Assembly: GCA_947650365.1 (NCBI GenBank)
Contig: OX393554.1
Span: 40,356,471-40,420,470, forward strand
Origin: Chamaelirium japonicum
Taxonomy: Eukaryota; Streptophyta; Magnoliopsida; Liliales; Melanthiaceae
Length of the DNA stretch: 64,000 bases
Reading direction: 5' to 3'
Part shown: one piece after another, positions 23,039 through 35,800 of the stretch
Position numbering within the stretch: position 1 is the first letter of the stretch
Layout of the letters: the number at the start of each line of letters is the position of its first letter
Program-made: the position numbers and the translations under genes
Notes under the pieces: generated by a model
What the model saw: only the letters and a program-made list of their open reading frames with translations
Told to the model about the DNA's origin: nothing
The model's database searches: none

Positions 23039-23814
23039 TATGGACTTTTAACACTTATAAATTTCTAAGAGTTGTAACCACTCGACCTAGACTCCGACTA
23101 ACCCAAAATTTGATTAGTGCAAAACACAATAAAAAATATGATCAATAAAACAAATGCATGCAAAATCGATAAAATCATGCAAGTGCAAAATCTAAATCCT
23201 AATTAGGTTTCATGGGTGTTGCCCCTCGAACCCCCCACTAAGGAGTGCTACCCACTGGACCTATTGAGCTCATCGTGGAGCTCAACTCGCGTGTGCGTAG
23301 CACACGTTAGTTCAATCAAGAGTATACAGTACGTCTCGACTAGCCTAATATAAAGACAATTATAATCACGCTAAATCCTTAAAAAGTGTGAAAGTGATAA
23401 ACAATGAAAATACAAGCAAAACGATACGATCAAGAAATCTTATTATACCTCAGTAAACCCACTCATCGCACGACTCTCAGGTGAGCAATTAAACTTGTGC
23501 GATAGACTATTGAGTCTTCAGGTGATCTTAAACCGCTGTGATACACTTGACTGATCTTCATGAGTGCAAGTTCCACCATGAATCAGCAGTAAAGTGTTTA
23601 CATATAATTTCCACAGATTGGTTTTACTCACAAATCAAGACAAACAAGGATGAGACTCGGCAACAGCTGCCATGGCAAGCAAGCAAAGTAGCCACAGAAA
23701 GAAGACACGACATTGGAGCAATATCGAGCATAAACTAAATCACAGAGACCGACCACCAACACGTCCCCTCGAGCGGCGGGGGAAAACCCTAACAGAGGCA
23801 GCAGTCATTTTTGT
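23039..23814. other. Non-coding DNA, nothing recognised
   Basis: Short open frames (23538-23872) lack recognisable motifs. No repeats obvious at this scale. Confidence 0.4.
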
Positions 23815-24370
23815 TTGTCCGAGTTTCGAAGGAGAGTTTGCATTGCCATCTGGAAAGACATTAAAGAGTTAACGGGTATGTAAAGGTGTAATTTTGGTAG
23901 ATTATTATCGATTCTTAATATGGAGGGGTTTCTCCCCTAACAAAATAAACAACATTTTTAGAAGCCTTAAACAATTAGCGGATTAAGTTTTCTTCTCGTA
24001 CATAGAACTTAATCAGTAAAATTTGGGCGATAGCATTTTACATCCCTTGTGACCAAATCTCGATGTTTGATTATAACAGAATCCACAATTACACGCCTAT
24101 TTCCTCGATAGCACGAAGATAATTAATGATTCAATTTTTGAAAAAGATGTGATTAGGTAAATAGGCTTTTACAAGCATAGTATCTTCTTGGTGGATTGTC
24201 TTGAGTACTCGTTCATCTGACCACCTTTATACTTCCTTCAGAAACTCAGAGTAGTTGTAAATAGATTGAAGTAGTGGAGTACAGCGGTTTTGGTTTTTGT
24301 TTGTATGTTGTAAGTAGTGGTTTTGGTTTGTGATTATGATGTAAGTAGTTCTTTGAATCCAGGATTATGA
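23815..24370 (+). repeat. Dispersed repeat, copy A
   Basis: Sequence from TGTCCGAGTTTCGAAGGAGAG to TGTATGTTGTAAGTAGTG is repeated in the same orientation at 38,170-38,875. Shared landmarks are AATATGGAGGGGTTTCT and CTTGGTGGATTG. Copy B has about 170 bp absent here. No coding signal, termini unknown. Confidence 0.8.
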
Positions 24371-24430
24371 CATTAACAGGGATGCAATTTGTCACCTCAA
24401 ACAACTTATGGTATAGTTTAGGGGGACTGA

Positions 24431-24890
24431 GTAGGGGTGGCAATGGGTCGTGTCGGGTCGGGTTCGTGTCGGGTCTAGTTCGAGTTGTGTCCAAAACCCC
24501 TAGACCCAGACCCGACCCGTTTAACTAATCGTGTCTAGATCCTAAACCCGTACCCGGCCCGTTTATAAACGGCTAGACTTGATAAGACCCGTTAGACCCG
24601 TTTACCACACGGGTTTATTCAGTTGACCCGATCCGACCCAATCTGACTCGACCCGACCTAACCCGATAGACCCGCCGGTATACAGTATCGGATTGCGGGT
24701 AGACCCAACCCGACACGACCCGTTGAATTTTAAACGGATCTTCCCGGGTCTACCGTGTCCAGACCCTAAACTCGGACCCGACCCGTTTATTAAATGGGTC
24801 TATCATGTCGACCCGTTTATGACCCGAACCCGTTTAGCCCTGACCCAGACCCGCTAACTTCGTGTCAGGTCCGAAATTGCCAGCCCTAGG
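24431..24890. repeat. GGGTCGG/ACCCGAC degenerate minisatellite, island 1
   Basis: The block is built of variable 5-7-base words (GGGTCGGGTTCG, GACCCGACCC, CCGTTTA). Blocks switch strand sense within the island. Similar islands lie at 53,300-53,830 and 54,855-55,270, with short bits at 57,245, 61,990, 62,250 and 62,505. Not the plant telomere repeat TTTAGGG. Confidence 0.85.
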
Positions 24891-24904
24891 ACTAAGCCAT
24901 AATA

Positions 24905-25300
24905 TTTTGCAAATTTTTGCTACAATGATCTCACTGTTCATAAGTCCTTTTAAGAAAACCGTTTTGAGCTAAAGAACATCCAAGATATCGATTTGGTATC
25001 AGATCCCTTCTCGAAATATACTATTACATCAAGTTCCCCCAACCATTGTTTGTCATTTTCAAACAATCCAAATGACAAAATTACCCCTAATCCTATTTGC
25101 TATGATAATTTGCAGATTTTGCTACAGTGATTTCACTATAGCAATGGTTAAAAATGAGATTTAAAAAAAATATATTTTTTTTTGCTACAATGATTTCACT
25201 GTAGCAAAGAGTAACAATGTGCAACACAAAGAAACAATTTGCAGCGAAAAGAATAACGATTTTGCATATTATTACTCTTTGCTATAATGATTTCACTATA
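24905..25300. repeat. Repeated hairpin motif TTTGCTACAATGATTTCACTG
   Basis: Four copies lie near 24,915, 25,113, 25,180 and 25,279. The full form reads TTTGCTACA-GTGATTTCAC-TGTAGCAAA, nearly self-complementary. No coding content. Confidence 0.7.
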
Positions 25301-25439
25301 CCAAATTTTTTAGTGGGAGTTGGTGAGCTGTCCCCGATAAGAGATCAGTTCTAACTAAAAGGACAAATAAATGTTATGGATGAAAATGCCCTCCACAACA
25401 ATTTAAATTTTTTACTTTGAATGCTATCGGTTTCTCTGG

Positions 25440-25600
25440 AACTAATCGAACATGACCGAACCTTCGCCGCCGGAGCTACTCGTCGCCGCCGAACCGAACC
25501 TAAACTTAACCCTAACCCTAAAATCTATAGGCCATGGGATGAACCCTAGACCTAGGAATCCTAAACCTAACCGAACTCCTCCGTCCCCCGTTCTTGTCCC
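25440..25600 (+). repeat. One arm of an inverted dispersed repeat
   Basis: The words CTATAGGCCATGGGATGAACC and CTAGACCTAGGAATCCTAAACC are found inverted at about 29,285-29,420. The arm is followed by AGGGGCGGAGCCACG (25,608), a sequence typical of hAT-type element ends in plants. The 3.8-kb space between arms contains the LINE fragment. Confidence 0.55.
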
Positions 25601-25699
25601 CCCTGCGAGGGGCGGAGCCACGTTAGGTCTAGGGGGGCAGTTGCCCCCCTGGAATTATTTGGTTTCATGCTTAAAATATACATGGCATGGTCCTAAGAT

Positions 25700-26062
25700 A
25701 CAACATGTGGTGACGAAAATGCTTTTTGAACATAAAGTGGACATACTCATAGACATGATGGCAATGTGGGGGCATCAGCCAACTCTCTTTTTTTGTGCAT
25801 CAATGGCCTCTCCAAGCAATCCATCTAGCAATCAAGTAACTAGCTGGGTACAATTGGTTAAAAATTCCAACTACTAGAGCCAGCATTAGCAACCTGCTTA
25901 CTAGAGGATTGTCAGGAGAGTCAATTCTCATTAATTGACAGATAATTACATGCTTCCTCTTAGTACAATGTTTTTTGATGAACATGAAGTGTACGCACTC
26001 TACATACTCACAGACATAATGGCAATGTGGGGGCATCAACCAACTCTTGGTGCGATGGCCGA
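25700..26062. repeat. Local direct duplication of about 100 bp
   Basis: Two copies (about 25,705-25,808 and 25,960-26,062) share TACTCACAGACATAATGGC-like text, GGCAATGTGGGGGCATCA and CCAACTCT. No recognised protein. Confidence 0.7.
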
Positions 26063-26259
26063 TGCAGTGAGCTCTGGCTAGTACCCTCCACATTGATATT
26101 ATGTCCACAAGTATGTTGAAATAATGCCCTTATTCATGTTAGCTCACCATTGGGTGCCTTCGCGGGTTATATTCTTAATGGAAAGACAATTCAGATGTTT
26201 TCTCTAGGTTAAGTCTCCGAATGCAGGGGGGTCTTCATCTTCTTCCGTGGGATGTGGTT

Positions 26260-27919
26260 TGCCTTCCACCTAGTGAGGGTGGATTGGGCATTCGTCATCT
26301 TCGCCTGGTTTAGGTTGCATTTATGATGCGTAGGGCTTCGAATCTCCTATCAGGAAAATCTTCCCCTTGGATTTGTTTTTTTCTCTCTAAATATGGGCCG
26401 GCAATTGTTTGGTCTTGGCCTACGCCTCTGATTAAGTCGTGGATCTGGCGCTCTATTTAGGAAGGAGCTATCTGGTTGCGTTCGATGGGGGTGAGGGTCG
26501 TCTGGGGTGGAGTCGATTTCGACCCATGGATGGAGTCTTGGGCGTCTCCCATTCCTTTCAGTAGAATGCATGTGTTGCTTAATATGGATCTGGCCCCCGG
26601 GATAGTATATATTTGTCAACTGTTTTGGGTCGGATAATACGTGGAACGTGGCTTTGATTCATGCTATTTTTCCTAAGGAGTGGGTGCATCGCGTTATTTC
26701 AATTCCTATTTTGTCCACTATGCCTTTTTTGCAGTACTCGTGGGGACCAAATGCGGAGGATAAGCTCTCAACCATTGCTTGTTATCGATTTCTTCTTTCT
26801 ATGGAGCAACCAGCGAAGGTTCCCCCCGCCTTCCCTTGGAAGGCTCTATGGCAGGCAAATTCTTCACCTCGGGCTCAGGCTTTTGGTTGGAAAATTATCC
26901 ACAAGTGGGTCCCTACTCGGATTTATCTTACACGCATTGGGATGAATTTGGCTAGTGACTGCACTCGATGTCATCTGGCCCCGAAGGATATTAAACATGC
27001 CTTGTTGGACTGCCCCCACACTAAAGCTGTTGATATTGTGTGGGCCAGCTGGCAAACACAAAATTTTCGAGTTTCTTGATCACCTGGTTGCCAATCGGAC
27101 AGTTCAAATGTCTATTCTTCGGTTGAAGGAATCTATCGACCCCGTTCTCACATCGGTTTGAGAAGTGTGGAAAGGTCAAAATCGGACATGTTTCAAGGAT
27201 GTGTTGGAGGCTCCGAAAACCATTACACAACGTATTTGGGTACTGATACAGGAGTATCGGCAGCTCTCAATACCAAATGTGCCTCTTTATCGGCAGGTCA
27301 AGGTGGTTGGGGTGCGCTGGTGGCCTCCTGAACCAGGTGAACTAAAGATCAATTTTAATGGTTCTGTAGCTCAAAGTGGTCGTTTGGCTGGTGGGGGTTT
27401 TCTGATTCGCAACCAAGTGGGTCAGGTTCTTCTGACCGGTGTTTTCCCTTCTTCTCTTCCTCCGTTCCATTTGCAGAGGAGTTCGCTCTGCTCACTGGAC
27501 TACAAATATATTTATCCCACTTCTCAAATCACCATGTCTGGATTGAAGGTGATTCGATTTTGGTTATGAATCGCCTATCCAGCCGTATACAAATTGATGC
27601 GATAATCCGAGAATGCCTAGCTCTTATTTATCGACTCCCCGGGGCCAAGTGGTCGCATATTTTCCGGGAAGGTAACGGAGTCGCTGACTTATTGGCAAGG
27701 TTGGGCCATCAGATGAAAGGAATCCAGATTAATCAAATAAATATCCCTCCTCCTCTCAGGGTGATCACGATCAAAGACGCACAGTTGGTATACTACCCTC
27801 AAAAAATGTTTTAACCTGGGTTGAGCTGGTTTTGTTTTGGTTTGCTGTTGTTTTGGTTGTTCTGTTTTGTGGTTGTTTGATTTGCGATAGTAGATAGTAG
27901 TTTATTTACCAAAAAAAAA
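26260..27919 (+). pseudogene. 5'-truncated LINE (L1-type) with zf-RVT and RNase H remnants
   Basis: LINEs copy themselves by target-primed reverse transcription. The RT C-terminus is visible near 26,265 (CLPPSEGGLGIRHLRL). A zf-RVT segment follows at 26,750-27,075 (FPWKALWQANSSPRAQAFGW; C-x2-C-H-...-H-A-L-L-D-C-P). Next is an RNase H-like segment at 27,300-27,790 (PGELKINFNGSVA, GGGFLIRN, then EGNGVADLLARLGH). Stops and frameshifts at about 27,079, 27,164 and 27,560 break it. The 3' end carries ACCAAAAAAAAAC near 27,909-27,919, a likely poly(A) tail. Endonuclease and most of RT are missing. Confidence 0.8.
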
Positions 27920-29284
27920 CGTCTGTTTAAATAACACTATTTTTTTTTTTTAGATCTATATCCCCTCTTTTGTCTACACAATTTGATGCATCTAAGTCGT
28001 CTGATGGATCATAGATCATAGTTGGGCTTTGCATGCTATCCATTTGTCTATTTGTGGACTGTCTTCGGATGGCTTTGCATGCTTGCTTGCTCGTCGATCA
28101 ACTACTACAATCCAACGGCCAAGGAAAAACTAAGGTTCATGAGGACGGGACCCTATTCGTCTCTTCCTTCTCAGACTCCCATTAGTGTTGATGCAACTTG
28201 TACTTCAATAACCTCTTCTTAGCTATGAAAATCTTGTTAAGCATTGCATAATAAACTACTAAATCTTGAACTCGTTTCTCATTAGGAATCTTAAATCTGA
28301 ATATTTTAAAGACAAAAATGCGCAATAAATTGTTGATGTTATAAGACGTTCATCACTTGAAACTTACCTTATTTTGCACCTTGCCCTCCCTATAAAAAAT
28401 TTCTGGCGTCCGCTGCACCCGCCACCTCTGTTGCTCAAGCCCGCCTACGCCACCAGCCCACCTTTGTTGCTCGTGTTCTCGAGAGAGATGGGAGGAGAGG
28501 CCAGGTGTGAGGGTGATTTCAAGTTTTTAAAAATAATCAGGGACCTAACGTTAATGGGGATATCTCGCAGTCATGATCATTTGCAATTTCTTATGTTTGG
28601 GATTAGTCACCAATTAACCCTTTTTTTATAGCAAGATTTCTTTTAAAAAAAATACTACAATGATTAATTTGTGTCAAAGCATCAAAATTCTATATGCTTT
28701 CCTATACAACCGAATGTAGGGGTAAAATAGATACTTAAAATAAATTTGTTAGACACCCTTACACTCCAAAACTTGGGTTTTTAGGGGAGGTCAACCGGAG
28801 AATATATGAAGCGACCATTAGCTGCCCCTCCTTTCCGATGTGGGACTAATCGGTGAACTATATCAACACTCCCATGTCTCTCTCCCAGGATTTATTGTCA
28901 CAAATTATTTGCAGGATTTTTTTTTTTTTGAGAAATTGCATAAGAACTTTTCACTAAACCTAAATATCGTTTGTCCTTTTTTTTGGGGGGTTATTAGCTT
29001 AAGACCCATGTAACCAACCCTACATCAGAGTAAACCCAGTGAAACTTTTCATTTGATAAACCCTTCCCCCCTTTTTTTTTTATTCCCAAGACCACTCTCA
29101 CCCCCTTCCCTCTCTCGATCGGCCATGACAACCTGGTTCGGCGGAGGTGGAGGCGACTGTGAGCGGCGAGGGTGGAGGCGAAGGCAGAGGCCGCCGCAAG
29201 CAGCGGTGAAGGAGGCGGAAGTGGAGGCGACCGCGAGCAGTGAGCAGCAGAGGTGGAGACGGCGGGCGCGAGCGGCGACGACGA
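27920..29284. other. Non-coding DNA between LINE and inverted repeat
   Basis: Contains T-rich runs, a pyrimidine-rich patch at 29,065-29,120 and a GGAGGCG-type purine minisatellite at about 29,140-29,270. Open frames there are by-products of the repeat. No gene recognised. Confidence 0.4.
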
Positions 29285-29420
29285 CAATTGGGGTTGGTTT
29301 AGGTTGGAATTTTCTAGGTCTAGAGTTCATCCCATGGCCTGTAGATCTTAAGTTACGTTTCGCGGGGGAAGATGAGCTCGGTTAGGTCCGGCAGTGGCGA
29401 CAGGGGAGGTTCGGTTAGGT
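29285..29420 (-). repeat. Second arm of the inverted dispersed repeat
   Basis: Complement carries ACAGGCCATGGGATGAAC and CTAGACCTAGAAAATTCC, matching 25,440-25,600. Divergence is moderate. Confidence 0.55.
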
Positions 29421-29615
29421 CCGACAGGGGGGGGGGGGATTTGGTTAGGTTTGGCGACGAGGGCGGCGACGGTAGATGAGTGGCAACAAACCTAAATTAG
29501 AAGGAGGCTATGGACATTATCCAGAGGGGTTTGAGCTCAAATGAAAAGGTTATCTCGATTGCAACTCTAAGTGATATTCTTAAAACTACTTCTTACTAAA
29601 TCCCCCTTTTTGGTT

Positions 29616-29843
29616 TTTTGGTAAACATTATTTGTCCTTTTTTGGTAAACATTATTTGTCCTTTTTGGATATGAAGTTGTGCTTCATATCCAACAACTTC
29701 AGTTGAAGTCAGCTGGAATAGCACCTTCATCATAATTCCTGAACACTCCTCAACCTAAACCCTTGTGATTGATCATCTTCACCATACTTCAAGCTTGTCT
29801 TCTACACTCAACATGGCCTTAAGCCATGAGAGAGAGTGAGTGA

Positions 29844-29878
<35 letters not shown>
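29616..29878 (+). promoter_or_regulatory. Upstream/5' leader region of the reductase gene: inverted repeat, two short upstream ORFs, (GA)n tract
   Basis: A doubled GGTAAACATTATTTGTCC lies at 29,616-29,663. A perfect 10-bp inverted repeat GGATATGAAG...CTTCATATCC with 5-base loop is at 29667-29691. Two short upstream frames start at 29813 (8 codons, in frame with the main start but closed by a stop) and 29826 (5 codons). A GA dinucleotide tract ends directly at the start codon (29879). If these lie in the mRNA leader they could affect translation; the transcription start is unknown. No clear TATA box seen. Confidence 0.4.
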
Positions 29879-29882
<4 letters not shown>

Positions 29883-32800
29883 GGAAGAGTAGGGTTCTTG
29901 TGGTGGGAGGGACCGGGTACTTGGGGAGGAGGATTGTGGGGGCAAGCCTGGCCGAGGGGCACCCGACGTTCGTCCTCCATCGGCCGGAGATCGGCGTGGA
30001 CATCGACAAGGTCCAGATGCTCCTGCACTTCAAGGCGCAGGGCGCCCGCCTCGTCGAGGGCTCCTTCTCCGACCACCGGAGCCTCGTGGACGCCGTGAAA
30101 CAGGCCGACGTGGTCATCTGCGCCATCTCCGGCGTCCACATCAGGAGCCACCACATCCTTCTCCAGCTCAAGCTTGTCGACGCGATCAAAGAGGCCGGAA
30201 CCATCAAGGTATATATGGATTAATATCCTAACCTTTTCCAATTTTTTAAATTAAAAAAAATTAGGTTTTTCTCTATCTTCCTGCCTTCATATATAATCCA
30301 TCCTTTGGCCGGGTGAGTTCTATCTCAGATGCTGGGATTGGTTTGATGGGGTGGTTGAGGGACCATGTCCGGCTGTTGATCTTGGCTGATAGATCTCGGG
30401 TTGAGAGGTTGGTTGGGATTTTGAGGGGGAGGCAGGACCTTCTGTACTTCTTAATGTTGGGTTGGTTCCCATTTCAGGGGAACCGCCTCTTGAAGGAATG
30501 CCAGCCCCCCCATGCCTTTGTTAGCGCTGGGCCTGCCTGCCTGCCTGCCAAGTGTTTGATGTTTTGCCCAACCCAGTGGCCGACCCTACTGGATCCCATT
30601 TTGCACAGATAGCTGGAGGGAATGGCCAGGACCTTCTTCCTCTGTCCTTCTCCCCCCATAGCCCGAGGATTAGATGGGATTCGTCCTCCTCCATCAGCTT
30701 GGCTAATAATTGGGCTGGTATGAGCGCAATCTATATAACATGGCACGTCGGTTTTGTGCTGACTAGACAAAACGGACGCTGACTGGACAAAAATGAACCG
30801 AATAGATCTAATCATTCGTTATAAAATCAACGCACAATCTCTATTTTTCCGTCAACCAACTTCCTCCCCTTGGTTTCAATTCCCGACCCATTTAAACTGT
30901 ACTAAACCCCTAAAATCCCGGCCCATTTAAACTTTACTAAACCTAACCGTTCATCCCGTTATCGTTGTTCACATCAACGGCTATAAACCCGCCTGCTGAA
31001 ATTTCGGCCGCCCCAAACCATCGGGTCGACCTCGAGGAATCCGTTCGAACAGAGACAGCTGTGATTGATCGATTATAGGGGGAGGGGGAGTTGGTTGAGC
31101 CGAAGGCGCCCGCTTTCTGCCAATCGGCACGGGCGAGGAAATGGGTGTCCCTATGAATGTCGGTGTTACCGTTGAAAGTGTTTGTTGCCGAAGACGTTCA
31201 GGTGTGTTGCCGCTGAAGACGGGCCACTGTAGTGCTGACAGGCACGGGCATGCACTAGTCAATATAACATGCTACAACGGTTCGTGTTAATAATAACTTT
31301 ACCATTCTAAAAAATATTCCGAGACAAAATCAACAAGTCAAATCTGGCCGTTTCTTCCGCTTCCCATGTGTGTACAACACATAAAAAACCAAAACCAAAT
31401 CATATGACCATCCAATCATCCGATCAACAAAATCGCAAGCCTCCTCCGAATTAAAAGAAGCACCAGCACTTAAGTACTTTCTATATCAGCAACTAAGAAA
31501 TACATCCTTCATGTCAATAAAAATCATCAATTTGGATGCGCTATCTCAGCACCCGACCTGTGCCGATGCATAATCTCAGCATCCGACCCTGTGCCGAGAT
31601 TGCCTGCTATATCGTGCACCCTCGCCTAACATCACAGTCGCTAAATAACTGTCTTGATTTCAAAAAGAAATCAAGCTCATGGTGCCCACCGTCAGTCCCT
31701 TCTCCTCTCACAACAGGTATGGCATGGAATATTTGATGGTGGGCTTGACGGGGGCTGTTGCATTGCTGATGCCAACGAAGGCGGCCAGAGGATTGTTGCC
31801 GCCTAAGGTGGCCGTTCGAGTGCTGACGGGCACGAGCATGCACTAGTGGTTATAAGGGGAAAAGAGAGAGAGAAGAGAGAGAGAGAGAAAGGGCTCTTAG
31901 GACCTTTATATTTCTTTCTCAATCATTTATTTAAAAAAATAAATCTAGGAGGTTTCCTCTTCCGTGTCCAATATCATGTTATCGATTAGATGGGTCTGAT
32001 CCAAATTCAGACCCTTCTGGTTCATGTTAGCCACTATTTTGCTATTCAAAGTTCACTTGGGGCTGTTTGGATACGATTTTGATTCTGGGATTTTGAGCTC
32101 CCAGAACCCCAAAAACAAATTATGTGCTTTTGAGCTTTTAGAATCCTATTTGTGAGAGACCCCAGAATACATTAAGTCTGTTTGGCAAAAGCTATTTGTT
32201 TTTGGGCTCTCCATGTATTTTTAGGGCTTTCCGAAAATACACAATTTGTGCTAATAAGTCAAAAGCCTCAAAATGCTATGAAAAAGTTGCTTCCAGAATC
32301 CCAAATTTGGGCTCTCCGAATAAGCAAAATAGGCACAGCTAAACAAGCTTTTGGGCTCTTCATGCAATTTTTGAACTTTTGGGCTCCCAGAATCTCAAAA
32401 TCCCGGAGTAGAATTGTATCCAAACAAACCCAACTTCTTAATTTGAGTGCGGAGCATCCTTATTAATCGAGTTCAGATCTCCTCCAGTCGGTTGGCCTCG
32501 GTCGGTGGTTCCAGTGTGCATCACAGCTGCACGATGGCAGACGACCCAAAATTGAATCGTACACTGTCGACTGCATGCAACTGTGATTCGTGCTGGGCCC
32601 ACCGACCTGGGCCGACTAACTAGAGAAGATCTATACTCTTATTAATCTTTATAAGAGGGAACCCTTATAAAGAACATGAGTGAAAGGTACAACTCATCTC
32701 TCTCGAACCAACTTACATGACATGTTGGAGTTCTTCACTCCAAAATACAGGTATAGGGTCACATATGACTATAGACGTTCGAGCGAGAGTCATACCTCCA

Positions 32801-35800
32801 ATATAACAAAAATGGTATAATGGGCGGCATAATCAGCGACTGTGATAAATATGGCCAGTTATCCCCCCTTTTTATTAAAAAATAAAATAAAATCGTTAAT
32901 CGATGACTTAGCCTTTGGATCTGGCATTTAATGTGGCAGTTGATCCTAGCTGCCGAATGAGATGTAAGAAATACGACGAACAGGCCGCCGCTAAAGACTA
33001 CAGTACGTACGTTGATCTCGGGGTGGCTAAATTTGAATTGATATGTAGCATGGGGGGGCATGGTCGCTGTTGAAGCGTAGGACACAATTCAACAAAATAA
33101 AGTTATGGCAAATTAGAAAAAAAAACTTGAACTATGCACCTAAATCACATTGGCCTGTCAAGTTTTTTTTGAACAACTTGACCCCCTAAACTATGTTCTA
33201 TCTGCTAGTTCACCCCTCTGTCAAATTTCAACCGTCAAACTTAATTTTTATACCAAACACCCTCGTCCTAGTTAGCATAAGTAATATTTAGAAAACATGT
33301 TTAGCCATATTAAGAAGGGCATTTTTGGGATAAATGTTAAGTTTGATGGCTGAACGTTGACGTTGGGGGTGAACATGTAGACTGAGCATAGTTCAGGGGG
33401 TCAAGTTGTTCAAAAAAATAGTTGAGGGACCAATGTGAAATTAGGTGTATAGTTATGGGGAGGTTTTTATAATTTGCCCATAAAGTTTACGAGCCCAAGG
33501 GTTTAACAAAAAAGGTGGGTGCGTAGATGAGTTGGTACAGTGTTTGGCGTTTCGTGCCCAAGACCTGGGGTTGATTCGTGATCCCTTTATATTAAGGCTT
33601 GTGCGTGCGTGGATCTGAGTCGAGCCGTGTTGGTTGCAAGCTCGAGTCAAGTATTGGCCCGGGCACAGACCATTTTTTTAATTCAAATTCACATAAACGC
33701 TGGCTAGGCCCCCGCAAAATCCTGTTGGGGCTGCGCTACCCTTTACTCTCCTTATAGCCTGCTAATGGGCTGAACAATGGGCATGTGAGAGGGAGAGGGG
33801 GTCGACTATCAATACAACACATGTGTATATTGATAGTATTTGTAAGCAACGACCCCTTATTTACAAATTCTTGTGATGGTTGAATTGATATATCCATTTT
33901 ATGATGGTTTGACCCCTTGTTTATACCTGACTTGTATTATAAAAGGTTATTAGGCTTTGATGGAATTTACAATGACATAATTTATTCACCCCTGTTTTTT
34001 TTTTTCTTCTGAGAAATCCCTCGTGTGTGGGGGTGGGTGGGTGTTGGTCTTGACCCCTACCAGTTTATTAATAAAAATAACTATGTACAAGTCAGAAAAG
34101 GGAAAACTGGATACAAAAATCTAAGAAGACCCAAGTAGCAATCTATACAATAAAACCGTATCTCAATTGGCAGGAAATAGGTTTAGCTCAGATCCTCAAG
34201 GATTCCACTACACGCTTGACGATCTTCGAATTGCATTAGAAATATTCATCCCTGTTTTGTACTTACCACTGTTTTGTATTAAAAAAAGTTAAATTCATTG
34301 ATTTTGAATGCCCCCCTAGTACCCAATGGAATGAAAGCCTATCCTAATATGGAAAACAAGTAAGGCTTCTAATATTGATAATATTTTAAGAGAAGGAATA
34401 TAAAGAATAACATTTTTTTAGGGATAAACTAAAGAATATCAGTTGGATCCTTGTAAAGTATATCTCCATGTCTTCTATATTCCAATTATTTACAAGGTGG
34501 TATTTATATAAATGATCATAATGACAAATTAATCCTTGTTTAACCTATGAGGAATCTTGTTAGAAGATCTACATCCAATGGAATGGCTAAAGAAAGTAGT
34601 ATATATTTGTTGTAGCGCTTCTTGCCTTCAGAGTTTGGGACCGATCCTGCGAGGATGGCTCATGCGATAGCACCGGGAAGGGTAACATTCGATGACAAGA
34701 TGGTCGTGAGGAAGGCGATAGAGGACGCCGGAATCCCCTTTACTTATGTCTCCGCTAATTGCTTTGCGGGATACTTCGTCGGCGGCCTATGCCAACCAGG
34801 GAAAATTATTCCTTCAAGAAAGAGTGTGTGCTTGCTTGGAGATGGCAATGTGAAAGGTATGCAAAGAAAAACTTAAGGGAAGTTTCCCCAAAATTGATGT
34901 TTTCCATTTCTCCCATGGTTTCCCACCCCCTTTTTTTTTTACTAATGGAAGTGCCCTCCCACATACCCCACATGCTTTCCCTCCTTCCCCATCACTGGAG
35001 TTGCTGTCACCTCCCCTCCTCCTCCTCCTCCTCTTCCTCCTTCTCCATCACCTCCAGCGGGAGAAGTGGAGGTAGCTACGATGGAAAAGGAAGTGATGGG
35101 GAAGGAGGCAAAGGAGAGGATATGGGGAAGGAGTAGTAGGCGAGGCGGTGGCAGCTCCAGCAATGGGGAAGAAGGAGGGGAGGCCAGTGGGGTATGTGAT
35201 GGGGTATGGGCTGAAGGTGGCGTATGAGATGGGGTATGGGTTATGAGGTGGGGGTAAGTGGAGGCATAATGGACATCCAAAAAATTTATGGGTGAAGGGA
35301 GTGGAAAAGAGGTATGTTAAGTAATTTTGGGGGGTGAATAAATTTGTCCAAACTTTATTCTATCCTTTTGTCAGAATTTGATAGTTCAAATCTGATAATT
35401 GTACGTTTTGTACTGATTACAATGCTGTACTTAAACCTTGTAAGATAATGTTGGAAATAATCAAAGGGCCCAATAATTGCTATTTAAATTCTGATGATAG
35501 ATGTGAAGCCGAATTGAGACTTGATAATAAAAACAAGCATCCGATTCGGATTTGAACTCGATGTTGTTGAAACTTGTCGTGTTGGGATCATCGACTTCAA
35601 GGAAGGAAGACTAAGTAGCTGTAGCCCTTATTGTACTCGCATCATATATGTTATCCAGCCTTGGGCCAAATGAATCAGCACTTGTTGCTGAACTAGCCTC
35701 TTTAATATTTGTATAAACCATAAATTACGTTATCCGGCCTTATTGTACTCACATTATGTTATCCGGCCTCGTGCCAGATTATTCAACACTTGTTTACTTG

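Noticed and set aside
24431-24890. Interstitial telomere array
   Set aside because: The repeat words are GGGTCGG/ACCCGAC types, not TTTAGGG.
29840-29878. N-terminal extension of the reductase through the GA tract
   Set aside because: It would need a GTG start and would add Arg-Glu repeats; the ATG at 29879 gives the canonical family N-terminus.
33510-33690. tRNA gene
   Set aside because: A- and B-box-like sequences are present but there is no cloverleaf with paired acceptor stem, so it is called SINE-like instead.
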